DNA of 64,000 bases from an uncultured Lachnospiraceae bacterium (GTDB lineage Bacteria; Bacillota; Clostridia; Lachnospirales; Lachnospiraceae): NCBI GenBank assembly GCA_910586015.1, contig CAJUGJ010000018.1:1-64000 (forward strand), read 5' to 3'. This document shows, in pieces, positions 1-8,967 of the stretch. Within the stretch, counting starts at the first letter, position 1, and every line of letters starts with the position of its first letter. The notes below the pieces were generated by a model, which saw only the letters and a program-made list of their open reading frames with translations, was not told where the DNA came from and ran no database searches. Both the position numbers and the translations under genes were made by a program.

Positions 1-230
1 TATTTTTGTTACTTATGGGGTGTAGCAAAAACTATATAATGTATTGGGGTTTACGAATATTAGTATAACATTGAGTTAAAATAAAGTGTGCACAAACTTA
101 AAATTCATCTGTATCTTTTTTTGTCCAGTTTGTCCACACCATATTTTATTACTATGAAAAATGACTAAAAATAGTACAAAGAAATTTGAATTATTTCAAA
201 TTGTTTTTATCTTGTAAAAATTTTGCTTAA

Positions 231-2051
231 TTACTCCTTTGAAAATAATGCTGCGAATTCTTCTCCTGTAATTCTTTCTTTTTCCATTAAAAGCGTAACA
301 CATCGTTCCATAACATTACGATGTTCTTGTAAGATCTTTTTAGCTTCCTTATAACATTCATCAATAATCTTTTTTACTTCTTCATCGATTGTATTTGCAA
401 CTGCTTCACTATAGCTTCTTGTATGTGCTAAATCTCTACCAATAAATACTTCATCATCGTCATTATCATAATTTACCATTCCGATACTTTCAGAAAATCC
501 ATATCTTGTAACCATACTACGTGCTGTTCTAGTTGCCTCTTTGATATCTTGAGATGCCCCTGTTGTAATATCATCAAAGATCATCTCTTCTGCCGCACGA
601 CCACCTAAACTTACAATAATATCCTGTTTCATTTTTCCTTTTGTATAAAACATATCATCTCGTTCTGGCAGTCGCATTGTATATCCTGCTGCACCATTGC
701 CTGTAGGAATAATAGATACCATATATACTGGATCCACATCTGGAAGAACATTAAATAAAATTGCATGTCCTGTTTCATGATATGCAGTGATTTTCTTTTC
801 TTTCTCTGAAATTACACGACTCTTTTTTTCTGTTCCAATTCCAACTTTAATCAATGCCTTTTTGATATCTTCATCTTTAATAAAACTTCTGGATTCCTTT
901 GCAGCACCAATAGCTGCCTCATTTAACAAATTCTCTAAATCTGCACCAGTAAATCCGGCTGTTGTCTGAGCTACTTGTTTCAAGTCGACATCTTCTGCTA
1001 ATGGTTTATTTTTTGCATGAACCTGAAGAATTTCTTCTCTGCCGCGTACATCCGGACGTCCAACCATGACTTTTCGGTCAAATCTACCCGGACGTAAAAT
1101 AGCGGGATCTAAAATATCCACTCGGTTTGTCGCTGCCATGACAATAATACCTTCATTGATTCCAAAGCCGTCCATCTCAACTAATAACTGATTTAATGTC
1201 TGTTCTCTTTCATCATGTCCACCGCCCATACCAGTTCCACGTCTTCTTGCCACAGCGTCAATTTCGTCAATAAAAACAATACATGGACAATTTTTCTTGG
1301 CATCTGCAAATAAGTCTCTTACTCTGGAAGCACCGACACCAACAAACATCTCTACAAAATCAGAACCAGAAATAGAAAAGAATGGTACACCTGCTTCACC
1401 AGCGATTGCTTTTGCTAATAAAGTTTTACCTGTTCCGGGTGATCCTTCTAGTAAAACTCCTTTTGGAATTCTAGCTCCAACTGTAATATACTTTTTCGGA
1501 GTTTTTAAAAAATCTACGATTTCCTTTAATTCCTCTTTTTCTTCTATCAATCCTGCTACATCTTTAAAAGTCGTTTTATTATCGGCATCTGTTGTCATTC
1601 GTGCACGACTTTTTCCGAAATTCATGACTTTGGAATTTCCTCCGCCACCCCCCATTTGACTACTTAAAAAAGAAAACATCAAAACAATTACTACAAAGCC
1701 TAAAAGATAGGGTAATACACTGGTTAAAAACCAATTTGGCTTATCAACCTCATAGATTATTGGAGAAATTCCTACCTGTCTGGCTTCTGCTTCAGCAATC
1801 GTAACATCGGTTACTGTAAAAGTAACCGATTTATTATTTTTATAAATTACTTTTACATTACCAGAATACATTTCCTCACTCAAATAGATATGAATGTTTT
1901 GAACATTTCCACTTTTGAGATCCTGCTGGTAGTTTTGATAGGTATATCCAGCAGAATTTCTTCCAGTCAACCCTTCTGACAAATAAATTGCTGCCATTAC
2001 TATAATTAGGATTATGAAATAAATTCCATATCCTCGCATTGATTTTTTCAC
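231..2051 (-). CDS. ftsH: ATP-dependent zinc metalloprotease FtsH
   Basis: Membrane-bound AAA+ protease that degrades misfolded and regulatory membrane proteins. Two membrane segments lie at about residues 9-24 and 110-130, flanking a small extracytoplasmic domain. The AAA module follows, with Walker A GSPGTGKT (203-210), Walker B around IDEID (261-265) and an arginine-finger region with RPGRFDR (about 320). The zinc motif HETGH is at 425-429. At 606 residues it is near full family length. The second Walker A residue is Ser where most FtsH proteins have Pro, which should not block catalysis. It is the last gene of the tilS-hpt-ftsH run, an order conserved across Firmicutes. Confidence 0.97.
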   Translation of the reverse strand: MKKSMRGYGIYFIILIIVMAAIYLSEGLTGRNSAGYTYQNYQQDLKSGNVQNIHIYLSEEMYSGNVKVIYKNNKSVTFTVTDVTIAEAEARQVGISPIIYEVDKPNWFLTSVLPYLLGFVVIVLMFSFLSSQMGGGGGNSKVMNFGKSRARMTTDADNKTTFKDVAGLIEEKEELKEIVDFLKTPKKYITVGARIPKGVLLEGSPGTGKTLLAKAIAGEAGVPFFSISGSDFVEMFVGVGASRVRDLFADAKKNCPCIVFIDEIDAVARRRGTGMGGGHDEREQTLNQLLVEMDGFGINEGIIVMAATNRVDILDPAILRPGRFDRKVMVGRPDVRGREEILQVHAKNKPLAEDVDLKQVAQTTAGFTGADLENLLNEAAIGAAKESRSFIKDEDIKKALIKVGIGTEKKSRVISEKEKKITAYHETGHAILFNVLPDVDPVYMVSIIPTGNGAAGYTMRLPERDDMFYTKGKMKQDIIVSLGGRAAEEMIFDDITTGASQDIKEATRTARSMVTRYGFSESIGMVNYDNDDDEVFIGRDLAHTRSYSEAVANTIDEEVKKIIDECYKEAKKILQEHRNVMERCVTLLMEKERITGEEFAALFSKE

Positions 2052-2085
2052 ACTACGCCTCCTTCTCTACTGTCATACTGCCAAC

Positions 2086-2613
2086 TTAATCTTCAAATTT
2101 TATTTCTCCAATGTAAGGAAGATTTCTATATTTTTGTGCGTAATCCAATCCATATCCAACCACAAAAGCATCTGGTATGGAAAAACCCGTATAGTCTACT
2201 GCAATATCTGTTACCCTACATTCTGGTTTATCTAAAAGTGTACATAGTTTTAAACTGGCAGGTTTTCGATTCTTTAATAATTCCATCAAATGGGAAAGCG
2301 TTCTTCCAGAGTCAATAATATCCTCTACAATCAAAACATCCTTTCCTTCTACTGGATCGTCTAAGTCTTTAATAATTTTTATTCTTCCAGAACTGACTGT
2401 CTTATCTCCATAACTGGAAACAGCCATAAAGTCAAACGATACTGGAACACAGATATGTTTTGCAAGCTCTGTTGTGAAAAACACGCCTCCTTTTAAAATA
2501 CAGATTAGGTGGATTTGTTTTCCCTCATAATCTTTGCTGATCTGTTCTCCCATCTCTCGAATACGCTGATCTACTTTTTCCTGTGGTATCATCACCTTTA
2601 TTTTTTCTGCCAT
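2086..2613 (-). CDS. hpt: Hypoxanthine phosphoribosyltransferase
   Basis: Purine salvage enzyme that converts hypoxanthine (and usually guanine) plus PRPP to the nucleotide. The PRPP-binding loop VLIVEDIIDSGRTL is at about residues 93-106, and the 175-residue length is normal. The reading frame opens one codon earlier with GTG, but the ATG at 2613 lies about 8 nt after a GAGAGG ribosome site and is preferred. It sits between tilS (upstream in transcription) and ftsH, the standard Firmicutes arrangement, and is probably cotranscribed with both. Confidence 0.95.
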   Translation of the reverse strand: MAEKIKVMIPQEKVDQRIREMGEQISKDYEGKQIHLICILKGGVFFTTELAKHICVPVSFDFMAVSSYGDKTVSSGRIKIIKDLDDPVEGKDVLIVEDIIDSGRTLSHLMELLKNRKPASLKLCTLLDKPECRVTDIAVDYTGFSIPDAFVVGYGLDYAQKYRNLPYIGEIKFED

Positions 2614-2662
2614 CACATTGACCTCTCTTTTTTACTCTTTTGTTTTCATTCACCAACTAACT

Positions 2663-4162
2663 TTATTTAAAACTGTCCCTTTGTCCACATAGTTCTAAGT
2701 TAGCTATTAAAAGTCTTTTGGTATTCTCGGTAACATAATATTTTTCGCTAGAACGCAATCCCAATACCCATAAGATCTCATTATCACATGCTAACAAAAG
2801 ACAGAAATCTCTCACTTGTTTTGGTACTTTCTTATCGATTAAAAGGCGGTTGATCGTTTTATGTGTTCCGTCTTTATGAATCTGTATGACATCTTTCTGT
2901 CTTCTGGTACGAAGTTCCAGTGTATTCTCTATTTTATCATAGTCAAACCATTTCGTATACTTATTTTTCGGTATTTTCATCGAATTCTTATATTCTGTCA
3001 TAAAAATATGAAGTCTATACCCAGAACACAAAAAATCTCTTCCAACCGGCAAAACATATTCAAATGGAAATTTTGATGGTTCAAGCCAAATAGAAGGTAT
3101 ATTTTGTTGTAATGCAACCGACGATTCCTTCCAAAAATCTAAAGTTTCATAGGTTCTAAGAACACGACAGTGATTGGGAAGATGCAAAAGATTTCCAACT
3201 GGTTTTTTTGCAAGTTCTGCTGCTGTTGTCAGTTGTGTTGTTGTTATATTGTGGCTTCCCTCTCCCTTTTCATTTATATATTTTAGTATACGTAAAATTA
3301 ATTCTCTTTGAAGTACTGGTGCAAGTTCTGAAAAAGAATTACAATAAATATAAACATGCTCCTCCTGTTCAAAAACCATTGTATTCCAGAGTTCACAAAG
3401 TTTCTCATCAAGCAAAGCTTTATATTCTCTCATCTGATCCGCCAAATTTGCAATGTGTTCAACTGCACGTGAATTAAGTTCTTTACAAATATATGGGAAC
3501 AGTTGAAGCCTAATTTTATTTCTACTATATTCCTCAGAAAAATTACTGGAATCTGTCTGATAGGAAATATTTTTTTCCTTTAGATATCTTTCAATTTCTG
3601 TACGTTCCATACAAAGAAGAGGCCGAATAATATTTTCCCGTATTGGCGAAATTCCACATATTCCGTCGATTCCTGTTCCGCGAATCATCTGAAAAATTAC
3701 TGTTTCTGCTGTATCTTCTCTATGATGTGCCACTGCGATCTTGGTACAATTATGCTCTTTTGCTTTAGATTGAAACTCTCTATAACGTAATATCCTACCT
3801 GCCTCTTCTGTTGACCAGCCATTTTCTTTTGCCTGTTTGGCTACATCTACCTGCTTTACACAAAATTCTATCTCTTTCTTTCGGCAATAGTTCTCAACAT
3901 ATTTCATATCATTATCCGCTTCCTCTCCCCGAAGTCCATGATGAATATGCAGAACAAATAGACTTAATTCCAACTCACTGGAGAGTTCTTCAAGTACTGA
4001 AAGTAGACACATTGAATCTGCTCCTCCTGACACACCAACTAACACCCTGTTTCCACGGTGCAGCATTTGGAATTTCTCTATATAAGCCTTGACCTTTTTT
4101 ACAAAATCATTCATCGTTAGGTTGCTTTTGTTCCCCTTTCTTTTTGGAATCAAACCTTTCAT
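2663..4162 (-). CDS. tilS: tRNA(Ile)-lysidine synthase TilS
   Basis: Modifies C34 of the CAU anticodon of tRNA-Ile2 to lysidine, switching it to read AUA. The N-type ATP-pyrophosphatase loop SGGADS is at residues 45-50, followed by a typical substrate region (HHREDTAET, about residue 145) and a C-terminal TilS domain. The start is uncertain: the frame opens at 4162, but an ATG at 4114 would give the usual family N-terminus. Neither has an ideally spaced ribosome site. It lies 38 nt downstream of the spoIIE-like gene and precedes hpt. Confidence 0.93.
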   Translation of the reverse strand: MKGLIPKRKGNKSNLTMNDFVKKVKAYIEKFQMLHRGNRVLVGVSGGADSMCLLSVLEELSSELELSLFVLHIHHGLRGEEADNDMKYVENYCRKKEIEFCVKQVDVAKQAKENGWSTEEAGRILRYREFQSKAKEHNCTKIAVAHHREDTAETVIFQMIRGTGIDGICGISPIRENIIRPLLCMERTEIERYLKEKNISYQTDSSNFSEEYSRNKIRLQLFPYICKELNSRAVEHIANLADQMREYKALLDEKLCELWNTMVFEQEEHVYIYCNSFSELAPVLQRELILRILKYINEKGEGSHNITTTQLTTAAELAKKPVGNLLHLPNHCRVLRTYETLDFWKESSVALQQNIPSIWLEPSKFPFEYVLPVGRDFLCSGYRLHIFMTEYKNSMKIPKNKYTKWFDYDKIENTLELRTRRQKDVIQIHKDGTHKTINRLLIDKKVPKQVRDFCLLLACDNEILWVLGLRSSEKYYVTENTKRLLIANLELCGQRDSFK

Positions 4163-4200
4163 TTGTTTTATTCTACACCCAACCTAAAAAAAAAACAAGT

Positions 4201-5616
4201 TTACTTTTTCCAGATTCCACAGACCAAAACAGTCATATCATCGATTGGTTGATATTCATGTAGTTCTAAAGCTGCTGTTAAGACTGCATTTGCAATTTCC
4301 TGTGGGCTTACACTTTTTATCTGTTCTATAACCTTTTTAAAATACTCTTCCTTTTCTTCCTGTTTGGCAGATTCTAATACTCCATCAGAAACCATGATCA
4401 CAAAATCTCCATCGTAAAGCTTTTTACACTTAATCTCATAATCTGCACGACGAATCATTCCAGCAGGAAGAGTAGACGAACTTACCATTTCTACAATTCC
4501 ATCTCGTTTAATAAAGGTGGTTGCTGCACCAACCTTTACAAATTCACAAGTACCTGTACATAAATTTACAACACACAAATCCATCGTAGAAAATATCGTT
4601 TGATCAGGACGTAACACCAATACAGAATTAATCATTTTTACAGCAGATTCCTCTCGAAAACCTGCCTCTAAAAACTGTTCTAATAACTCAATTACACGTT
4701 CACTTTCTTCACATGCTTTTCGTCCTGTCCCCATCCCGTCAGATAGCATCATAATTAGATCGCCACTTTCTGGATACAAAAAAGAAAAATTATCACCAGA
4801 TAACTCTCCTCTTGTTTTAGATGCTCTGGCAACCCCTGTTAAAACTTGAAAATTTGCATCCTCGCAAAAAACATAATCTGCATAATCTTTTCCAATCACA
4901 TTTTTTGCATCTTCTCTTGGAACTAATCTACATTCTAAAACAATACTTAATAAAATTGCCGCTTCCTTTGTCGTAATACAGCGTCCTCCTGTACATTTTG
5001 CTCGCATATGCAGTTGGATTCCTCTATTTTCTCTTTCTAATACTAATAGTCGTTTTACACGTATTCTATGAGAGCGCAACATAGAGTAAACTTTTCGTTT
5101 TTGCATATCAACAATTTTTCCGGAATCATACAGTTTATCTGAAAATTCCTCTACAATCCTCGACATTTCATCAAATTGTCCTGCTACAACTTCTCTACTC
5201 TCCTCTAAACGATTATTCCATGCCAGTTTTAGTTTTGCTACTGAAATACTTCGATTGACTTCTCTGATAAAGTCTGTTGTTCGAATACAGTGTTCCAAAA
5301 AATCTTTCGAAACTTCTTCGAGAGTTACCTCTCCTTTTTGTGCTGCCTGTTTTAATAATTCTCTTGTTCGATTATAACTTTCATCAAATCTTTGGCTCCA
5401 ACAAATATTACACTTCTCACAGCCCAAACAAAGTCCACTGGAAAGTTCTTCAAAAACACGATTGAGATCCTCTCCATCTAATTCCTTTTTCACACTCCTT
5501 AATTGTGAAAAGCTTTTTGCTAATTTTCCAAAAGAGGCAGATAATTCTGTCAATCGCTGTCTTGCTGTATTATGTAATTCTTCTGTCAGATAACCGATAT
5601 CATTTCCTATCCTCAT
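4201..5616 (-). CDS. spoIIE: SpoIIE-type PP2C phosphatase lacking the membrane domain
   Basis: Serine phosphatase of the SpoIIE family. In Bacillus, SpoIIE dephosphorylates SpoIIAA to activate sigma-F in the forespore. This protein has the SpoIIE central region with a Cys cluster (CLGCEKCNICW, residues 63-73) and the C-terminal PP2C domain, with metal-ligand Asp motifs LSDGMGTGRK (about 291-300) and VSDGVLES near residue 410. At 471 residues it lacks the roughly 300-residue multi-pass membrane domain of canonical SpoIIE. The start is firm: AGGAGG lies 9 nt before the ATG at 5616. The position next to tilS-hpt-ftsH is the syntenic spoIIE position, so this is probably the orthologue rather than a stray paralogue. 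Confidence 0.88.
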   Translation of the reverse strand: MRIGNDIGYLTEELHNTARQRLTELSASFGKLAKSFSQLRSVKKELDGEDLNRVFEELSSGLCLGCEKCNICWSQRFDESYNRTRELLKQAAQKGEVTLEEVSKDFLEHCIRTTDFIREVNRSISVAKLKLAWNNRLEESREVVAGQFDEMSRIVEEFSDKLYDSGKIVDMQKRKVYSMLRSHRIRVKRLLVLERENRGIQLHMRAKCTGGRCITTKEAAILLSIVLECRLVPREDAKNVIGKDYADYVFCEDANFQVLTGVARASKTRGELSGDNFSFLYPESGDLIMMLSDGMGTGRKACEESERVIELLEQFLEAGFREESAVKMINSVLVLRPDQTIFSTMDLCVVNLCTGTCEFVKVGAATTFIKRDGIVEMVSSSTLPAGMIRRADYEIKCKKLYDGDFVIMVSDGVLESAKQEEKEEYFKKVIEQIKSVSPQEIANAVLTAALELHEYQPIDDMTVLVCGIWKK

Positions 5617-5847
5617 ACATCGATTCCTCCTGTCTAAGCCTATTTTGTCTTATTTGAATATTCTATGTAATACAGGATTATATACAACTATCTCTGCGAT
5701 CTTTGTCAAAAGATAGAAGCATGTCAGAAAAATCGTTTGACAAATTCTTTTGTGATTTCCGTTCAAAATCGAATTTAGGGAGTTAAACAATTATAATAAA
5801 AGGCTTTTAATACAAAAAATCCCTCTAACTTTAGCCAGCAGGATTTT

Positions 5848-6312
5848 TTAATAAAGGCATATTTGTTTTTTATTTGGATGAAAGGGCAGTTCTGTTATTT
5901 CCAATAGTTCATCATATATCATCTTAGGAATTCCCTGTTCAAATTGTATCAAACTGCTCTCGTGGTGTCCTCGCATTGCACATTCAGAAGGCTGCATTTT
6001 AAAATTAGTTAAAAAGCATATAATTTTTGAATGGCAAGTTTCAATAGAATCAGGTAATATTTTGTAATTCTCCATTCGTGCAATTTTTTTATATTCCTGC
6101 CCGATTGGTATATCACTTGCTGCATAAGCATGATGAAAATACAAACTATTTATAGCAAACTTATTTTTTTGAAAAATCTCATAGGCAGTCGGAAACATTA
6201 CTTTGTATTGTACACAGTTTTTTTCTATATCTGGTATCAGCTTATTTTTAACAAGCTTTGGGTTAAACCATCCCCACAAAATAAGACGACTTTGCTCTGT
6301 CATACTTTTCAT
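5848..6312 (-). CDS. Hypothetical protein, family not recognised
   Basis: A 154-residue soluble protein with no signal peptide or membrane segment. I do not recognise the family. It contains several Cys and His residues (HHAYAASD near residue 60 and CAMRGHHESS near 110), which could be a metal or active site, but this is not demonstrated. A GAAAGG ribosome site lies 6 nt before the ATG, so it is likely translated. It stands alone between the spoIIE-like gene and the tRNA-Met promoter region, in a spot where the surrounding conserved cluster normally has no gene, suggesting a lineage-specific insertion. Confidence 0.6.
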   Translation of the reverse strand: MKSMTEQSRLILWGWFNPKLVKNKLIPDIEKNCVQYKVMFPTAYEIFQKNKFAINSLYFHHAYAASDIPIGQEYKKIARMENYKILPDSIETCHSKIICFLTNFKMQPSECAMRGHHESSLIQFEQGIPKMIYDELLEITELPFHPNKKQICLY

Positions 6313-6434
6313 TCTTTACCTTTCTTTTTAATATAATATATAATATTATACATAAAATATCAACGTATTTTTGAATATCAGATCTTCAACAAAAATATAT
6401 TTCTGAGTTTGTTATAAAAAAATTAAATTTAATC

Positions 6435-6463
6435 TTGACAAACTGAAAAAAAGTAATTATAAT
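6435..6463 (+). promoter_or_regulatory. Sigma-A promoter of tRNA-Met
   Basis: Perfect -35 TTGACA (6435-6440), 17-nt spacer and perfect -10 TATAAT (6458-6463), ending 15 nt before the tRNA. A full-consensus promoter fits a highly expressed stable RNA. Confidence 0.9.
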
Positions 6464-6478
6464 ATAACTTGTTTTCTT

Positions 6479-6552
6479 GGCGAAGTAGCTCAGTTGGCTA
6501 GAGCATACGGTTCATACCCGTAGTGTCGAGGGTTCAAATCCCCCCTTCGCTA
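6479..6552 (+). tRNA. tRNA-Met (anticodon CAT)
   Basis: A 74-nt cloverleaf. The acceptor arm starts GGCGAAG and ends CTTCGCT plus discriminator A. The D arm is GCTC/GAGC. The anticodon stem TACGG/CCGTA carries loop TTCATAC (anticodon CAT), and the T-loop is TTCAAAT. The lack of a C1-A72-type initiator acceptor suggests an elongator tRNA. Two weak pairs are visible: G1 opposite U72, and an A-C mismatch in the second T-stem pair. CCA is not encoded. Confidence 0.93.
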
Positions 6553-6570
6553 TTAAGAATAAAGTATTCT

Positions 6571-6597
6571 AAAGCCGGTATTTATAATACCGGCTTT
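6571..6597 (+). terminator. Hairpin after tRNA-Met
   Basis: Perfect 12-bp inverted repeat (AAAGCCGGTATT / AATACCGGCTTT) with a 3-nt loop between the tRNA and the next gene. The following bases are only moderately T-rich, so termination may be partial and the tRNA transcript may read into the phosphatase gene. Confidence 0.6.
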
Positions 6598-6617
6598 GAT
6601 TTATATGGAGGATAAAT

Positions 6618-7256
6618 ATGAAATTATATCTTATTCGACACGGAGAAACACAATGGAATTTGCAAGGACGTCTTCAGGGGCAGACAGATATCGCGTTAAA
6701 TGAAAATGGAATTCGTCTTGCTCAAATAACTGCAAAACATATGCAAAAGATTCCTCTTCACTTTGCGGTTACAAGTCCCCTAATTCGAGCTCGTCAGACA
6801 GCAGAAATTCTTTTAGAAGGCAGGAATATTCCTATTTATGAAGATGCTCGTCTTAAAGAGATTTCTTTTGGAGTATGGGAAGGTTTAGGTTGTCGTAAAG
6901 ACAATTATGAAATTCCTTCTGAGCATTTTAATGACTTTTATGAGAATCCTCTTCAATTTGTTCCCGGAGAAAAAGGAGAAACAGTTGAACATCTTTGTAA
7001 GCGTACAGCAGAATTTTATGAAGATCTAATTTCGAGAAAAAATCTTGAGAATCAATCCGTTCTAATTGCAACACATGGTTGTGCTTTAAGATCCCTCTTA
7101 TATCATATTGATCCAAAGGCTGACTTTTGGAGAGGACACGTTCCAATAAATTGTTCTGTAACTATAATTGAAGTAAAACATGGAGCTTCTAAAATTATAG
7201 AAGAGGATAAGATCTACTATGATTCAAACGATGTAGTTGATTTTTATAGCCATTAA
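6618..7256 (+). CDS. Histidine phosphatase family protein (phosphoglycerate mutase-like)
   Basis: Branch-1 histidine phosphatase with the phosphohistidine motif LIRHGETQWN at residues 4-13 and the second catalytic His in ATHGCALRS near residue 152. At 212 residues it matches the GpmB/CobC/PhoE-like group, whose substrates range from phosphoglycerate to small phosphate esters; the sequence does not settle which. GGAGG precedes the ATG. It lies just downstream of tRNA-Met and its stop overlaps the convergent divIC-like gene by 4 bp. Confidence 0.9.
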   Translation: MKLYLIRHGETQWNLQGRLQGQTDIALNENGIRLAQITAKHMQKIPLHFAVTSPLIRARQTAEILLEGRNIPIYEDARLKEISFGVWEGLGCRKDNYEIPSEHFNDFYENPLQFVPGEKGETVEHLCKRTAEFYEDLISRKNLENQSVLIATHGCALRSLLYHIDPKADFWRGHVPINCSVTIIEVKHGASKIIEEDKIYYDSNDVVDFYSH

Positions 7257-7555
7257 TCTGTCTTTTTTTCTGGCTGTAATAGTACCTCGTCAGGATATAC
7301 TAATCCTAAATACTGTCTTGCTACATCTTCTATAAAACGTTTTGTTTGAACATATGCCTTTTTTTGATCTAAATCTTTACTACGTTCCTGTTCGTCTAAA
7401 ATAGAAAATTCTAGTTCTTGTTTTTTTTCTAACTTTTTATTATACTCTGCTTCTAATTGTACACGTCTATAGCCGACTACGCTGCAGATACAAAGAACAA
7501 GTACTGCAATAATACGTAGTTCGGCTTTTCTTTTCTTTCGCTTTGATTTTGCCAT
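7253..7555 (-). CDS. divIC: Septum formation initiator FtsB/DivIC
   Basis: Small bitopic cell-division protein of the FtsB/DivIC family, 100 residues. A basic N-terminus is followed by one membrane segment (about residues 13-28) and a coiled coil (about 33-72). In Firmicutes it works with DivIB and FtsL to regulate septal wall synthesis. It is the last gene of the rqcP-yabP-yabQ-divIC run, which is the conserved order. Its end overlaps the oppositely transcribed phosphatase gene by 4 bp. Confidence 0.9.
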   Translation of the reverse strand: MAKSKRKKRKAELRIIAVLVLCICSVVGYRRVQLEAEYNKKLEKKQELEFSILDEQERSKDLDQKKAYVQTKRFIEDVARQYLGLVYPDEVLLQPEKKTD

Positions 7556-7616
7556 AATATCCTCCTGTATAACTACAAACTTTCTATTTTTATTTTAACT
7601 TTTTTTTAGGAAAAAT

Positions 7617-8222
7617 TCAATCTAATTCTTTATCCTGTTTCTTCTGTTTTTTCTGTTGTTTTACTTGTTCTTTTTGTTGTTTTATTTGTTCTTTCTTTTG
7701 CCTTTTTTCCTGCTTTTTTTGTTCCTTTTGTTGTTTTAACTGTTCTATTTTTTCTTCTTTTTGCTTTTGTTTTTTTTCATATACTACTCTCTTTTTTTCA
7801 CACTGTTTAGAATATACAGTTGCTATCTTTTTACATAGTGCTTTACATTTTAATACTAAAAAACGAATTGGATAGGTTAATCGAAAGAAAAAACGGTAAA
7901 TCAAATGTCCTGTTTTATGTAACAGATTTGTGACACTTCGGACATAGAGTTCACTTAAAAAAGAATAATACAACCACATTCCAAATGCCATCCCCAGTGC
8001 TGCATAACCTCTAATTGTTCCATAATTTTTTTCATAGATCATACGAAAGGCAAGAATTCCCGCAGCACCCCAAAATAAAATGTCCTCTGCTGCAATGGCT
8101 ACCCACCTATGTACAATAACACGCCTTAAAATTCGGAAGATATCATAGCAGAATAAAAAAGCAGCTCCGAAAAGAAAAGAAGACAGAAAATATTCTGCCT
8201 CCGGAAAAATATCCGTGTTCAT
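7617..8222 (-). CDS. yabQ: Spore cortex biosynthesis protein YabQ
   Basis: Membrane protein required for spore cortex formation in Bacillus. The first 120 residues carry three or four hydrophobic segments typical of YabQ. The last roughly 55 residues are a highly charged Lys/Gln/Glu tail of near-repetitive KQQK/KKQ units, predicted to be a continuous helix and unusually long. AGGAGG precedes the ATG with good spacing. It follows yabP, as in other sporulating Firmicutes. Confidence 0.9.
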   Translation of the reverse strand: MNTDIFPEAEYFLSSFLFGAAFLFCYDIFRILRRVIVHRWVAIAAEDILFWGAAGILAFRMIYEKNYGTIRGYAALGMAFGMWLYYSFLSELYVRSVTNLLHKTGHLIYRFFFRLTYPIRFLVLKCKALCKKIATVYSKQCEKKRVVYEKKQKQKEEKIEQLKQQKEQKKQEKRQKKEQIKQQKEQVKQQKKQKKQDKELD

Positions 8223-8237
8223 CCTCTAGCCTCCTGT

Positions 8238-8528
8238 CTACTGAAACAGTCTGCTCAGTATAGATTCTCCATTCTTTGTATGCCCTTTGCGTTCTGTATA
8301 AATCAGACTATCAATTCGACCTGTAATATCTACTTCTCCTTTTTCTAAGGTGAGTCTTCCTACATGTAGTTGTGCTCCTCGGATTACCAAAATCCCCATT
8401 TCTGTATCTAAAACGATCTCCTGTTCATCAAAGGAACGGACATCCTTAACACCGGTAATTTCCGCCGATTTTCTTGCATTCATATTAATTCGATGAGATC
8501 TTATTGCCTGTGATGTTCTCTCCTCCAT
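8238..8528 (-). CDS. yabP: Sporulation protein YabP
   Basis: YabP/YqfC family protein, 96 residues from the preferred start. YabP is needed for spore cortex assembly. The frame is open to 8567, but the ATG at 8528 (M-E-E-R-T) has GGGAGG 5 nt upstream and gives normal family length. It lies in the conserved rqcP-yabP-yabQ order. Confidence 0.9.
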   Translation of the reverse strand: MEERTSQAIRSHRINMNARKSAEITGVKDVRSFDEQEIVLDTEMGILVIRGAQLHVGRLTLEKGEVDITGRIDSLIYTERKGHTKNGESILSRLFQ

Positions 8529-8621
8529 TGCTGCCTCCCTGACGGAACAATAATTTTCCAATATCACTATATGCTAAAGAATTCAAAATCATTCCCGACA
8601 GGAAAGAGCAATTTTTCACTT

Positions 8622-8861
8622 CTATAAATAACGGAATAACTCTTTGGCTTCCTCTTTTTTCGTTGTTTCCTGAACATCCATAACTTCTACCTTTACTGCC
8701 TTTGTTCCAAATCCAATTTCAATAATATCGCCTACTTTTACACTTGCAGATGCCTTTGCAGGTTTCCCATTAACTGTTACTCTGCCTGCATCACATGCTT
8801 CATTTGCAATAGTACGTCGCTTTATTAATCTTGATACTTTTAAAAATTTATCTAATCTCAT
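8622..8861 (-). CDS. rqcP: S4-domain RNA-binding protein RqcP (YabO)
   Basis: A 79-residue single S4 domain (MRLDKFLKVSRLIKRR at the start). In Bacillus RqcP works with RqcH in ribosome-associated quality control, promoting alanine tailing of nascent chains on obstructed 50S subunits. The position between hup and yabP is conserved and supports this over the related heat-shock protein Hsp15. Confidence 0.92.
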   Translation of the reverse strand: MRLDKFLKVSRLIKRRTIANEACDAGRVTVNGKPAKASASVKVGDIIEIGFGTKAVKVEVMDVQETTKKEEAKELFRYL

Positions 8862-8897
8862 AAACTTCTCCTATCTTCTGATTCACAAAAGATCCTG

Positions 8898-8936
8898 AGA
8901 AAAAAGGCTGTCCTGAAGAATTCTCCAAAACAGCCT
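8898..8936 (-). terminator. Rho-independent terminator of hup
   Basis: The stem AGGCTGT...ACAGCCT (8905-8936) is followed on the minus strand by a T run. It separates hup from the downstream rqcP-yabP-yabQ-divIC genes. Confidence 0.85.
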
Positions 8937-8967
8937 ACCGTACTTTTCTGATATCAATAAAGTTATC

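Noticed and set aside
1..230. Promoter or RNA gene at the window edge
   Set aside because: A possible minus-strand -10 is visible but no paired -35 and no gene is in view; nothing supportable.
787..1659. Open frames antisense to ftsH
   Set aside because: They lie fully within the conserved ftsH coding region with no ribosome sites or family patterns; shadow frames.
7617..7770. Tandem DNA repeat in yabQ
   Set aside because: The Lys/Gln-rich tail gives a repetitive look, but the DNA units are irregular; low-complexity coding sequence.
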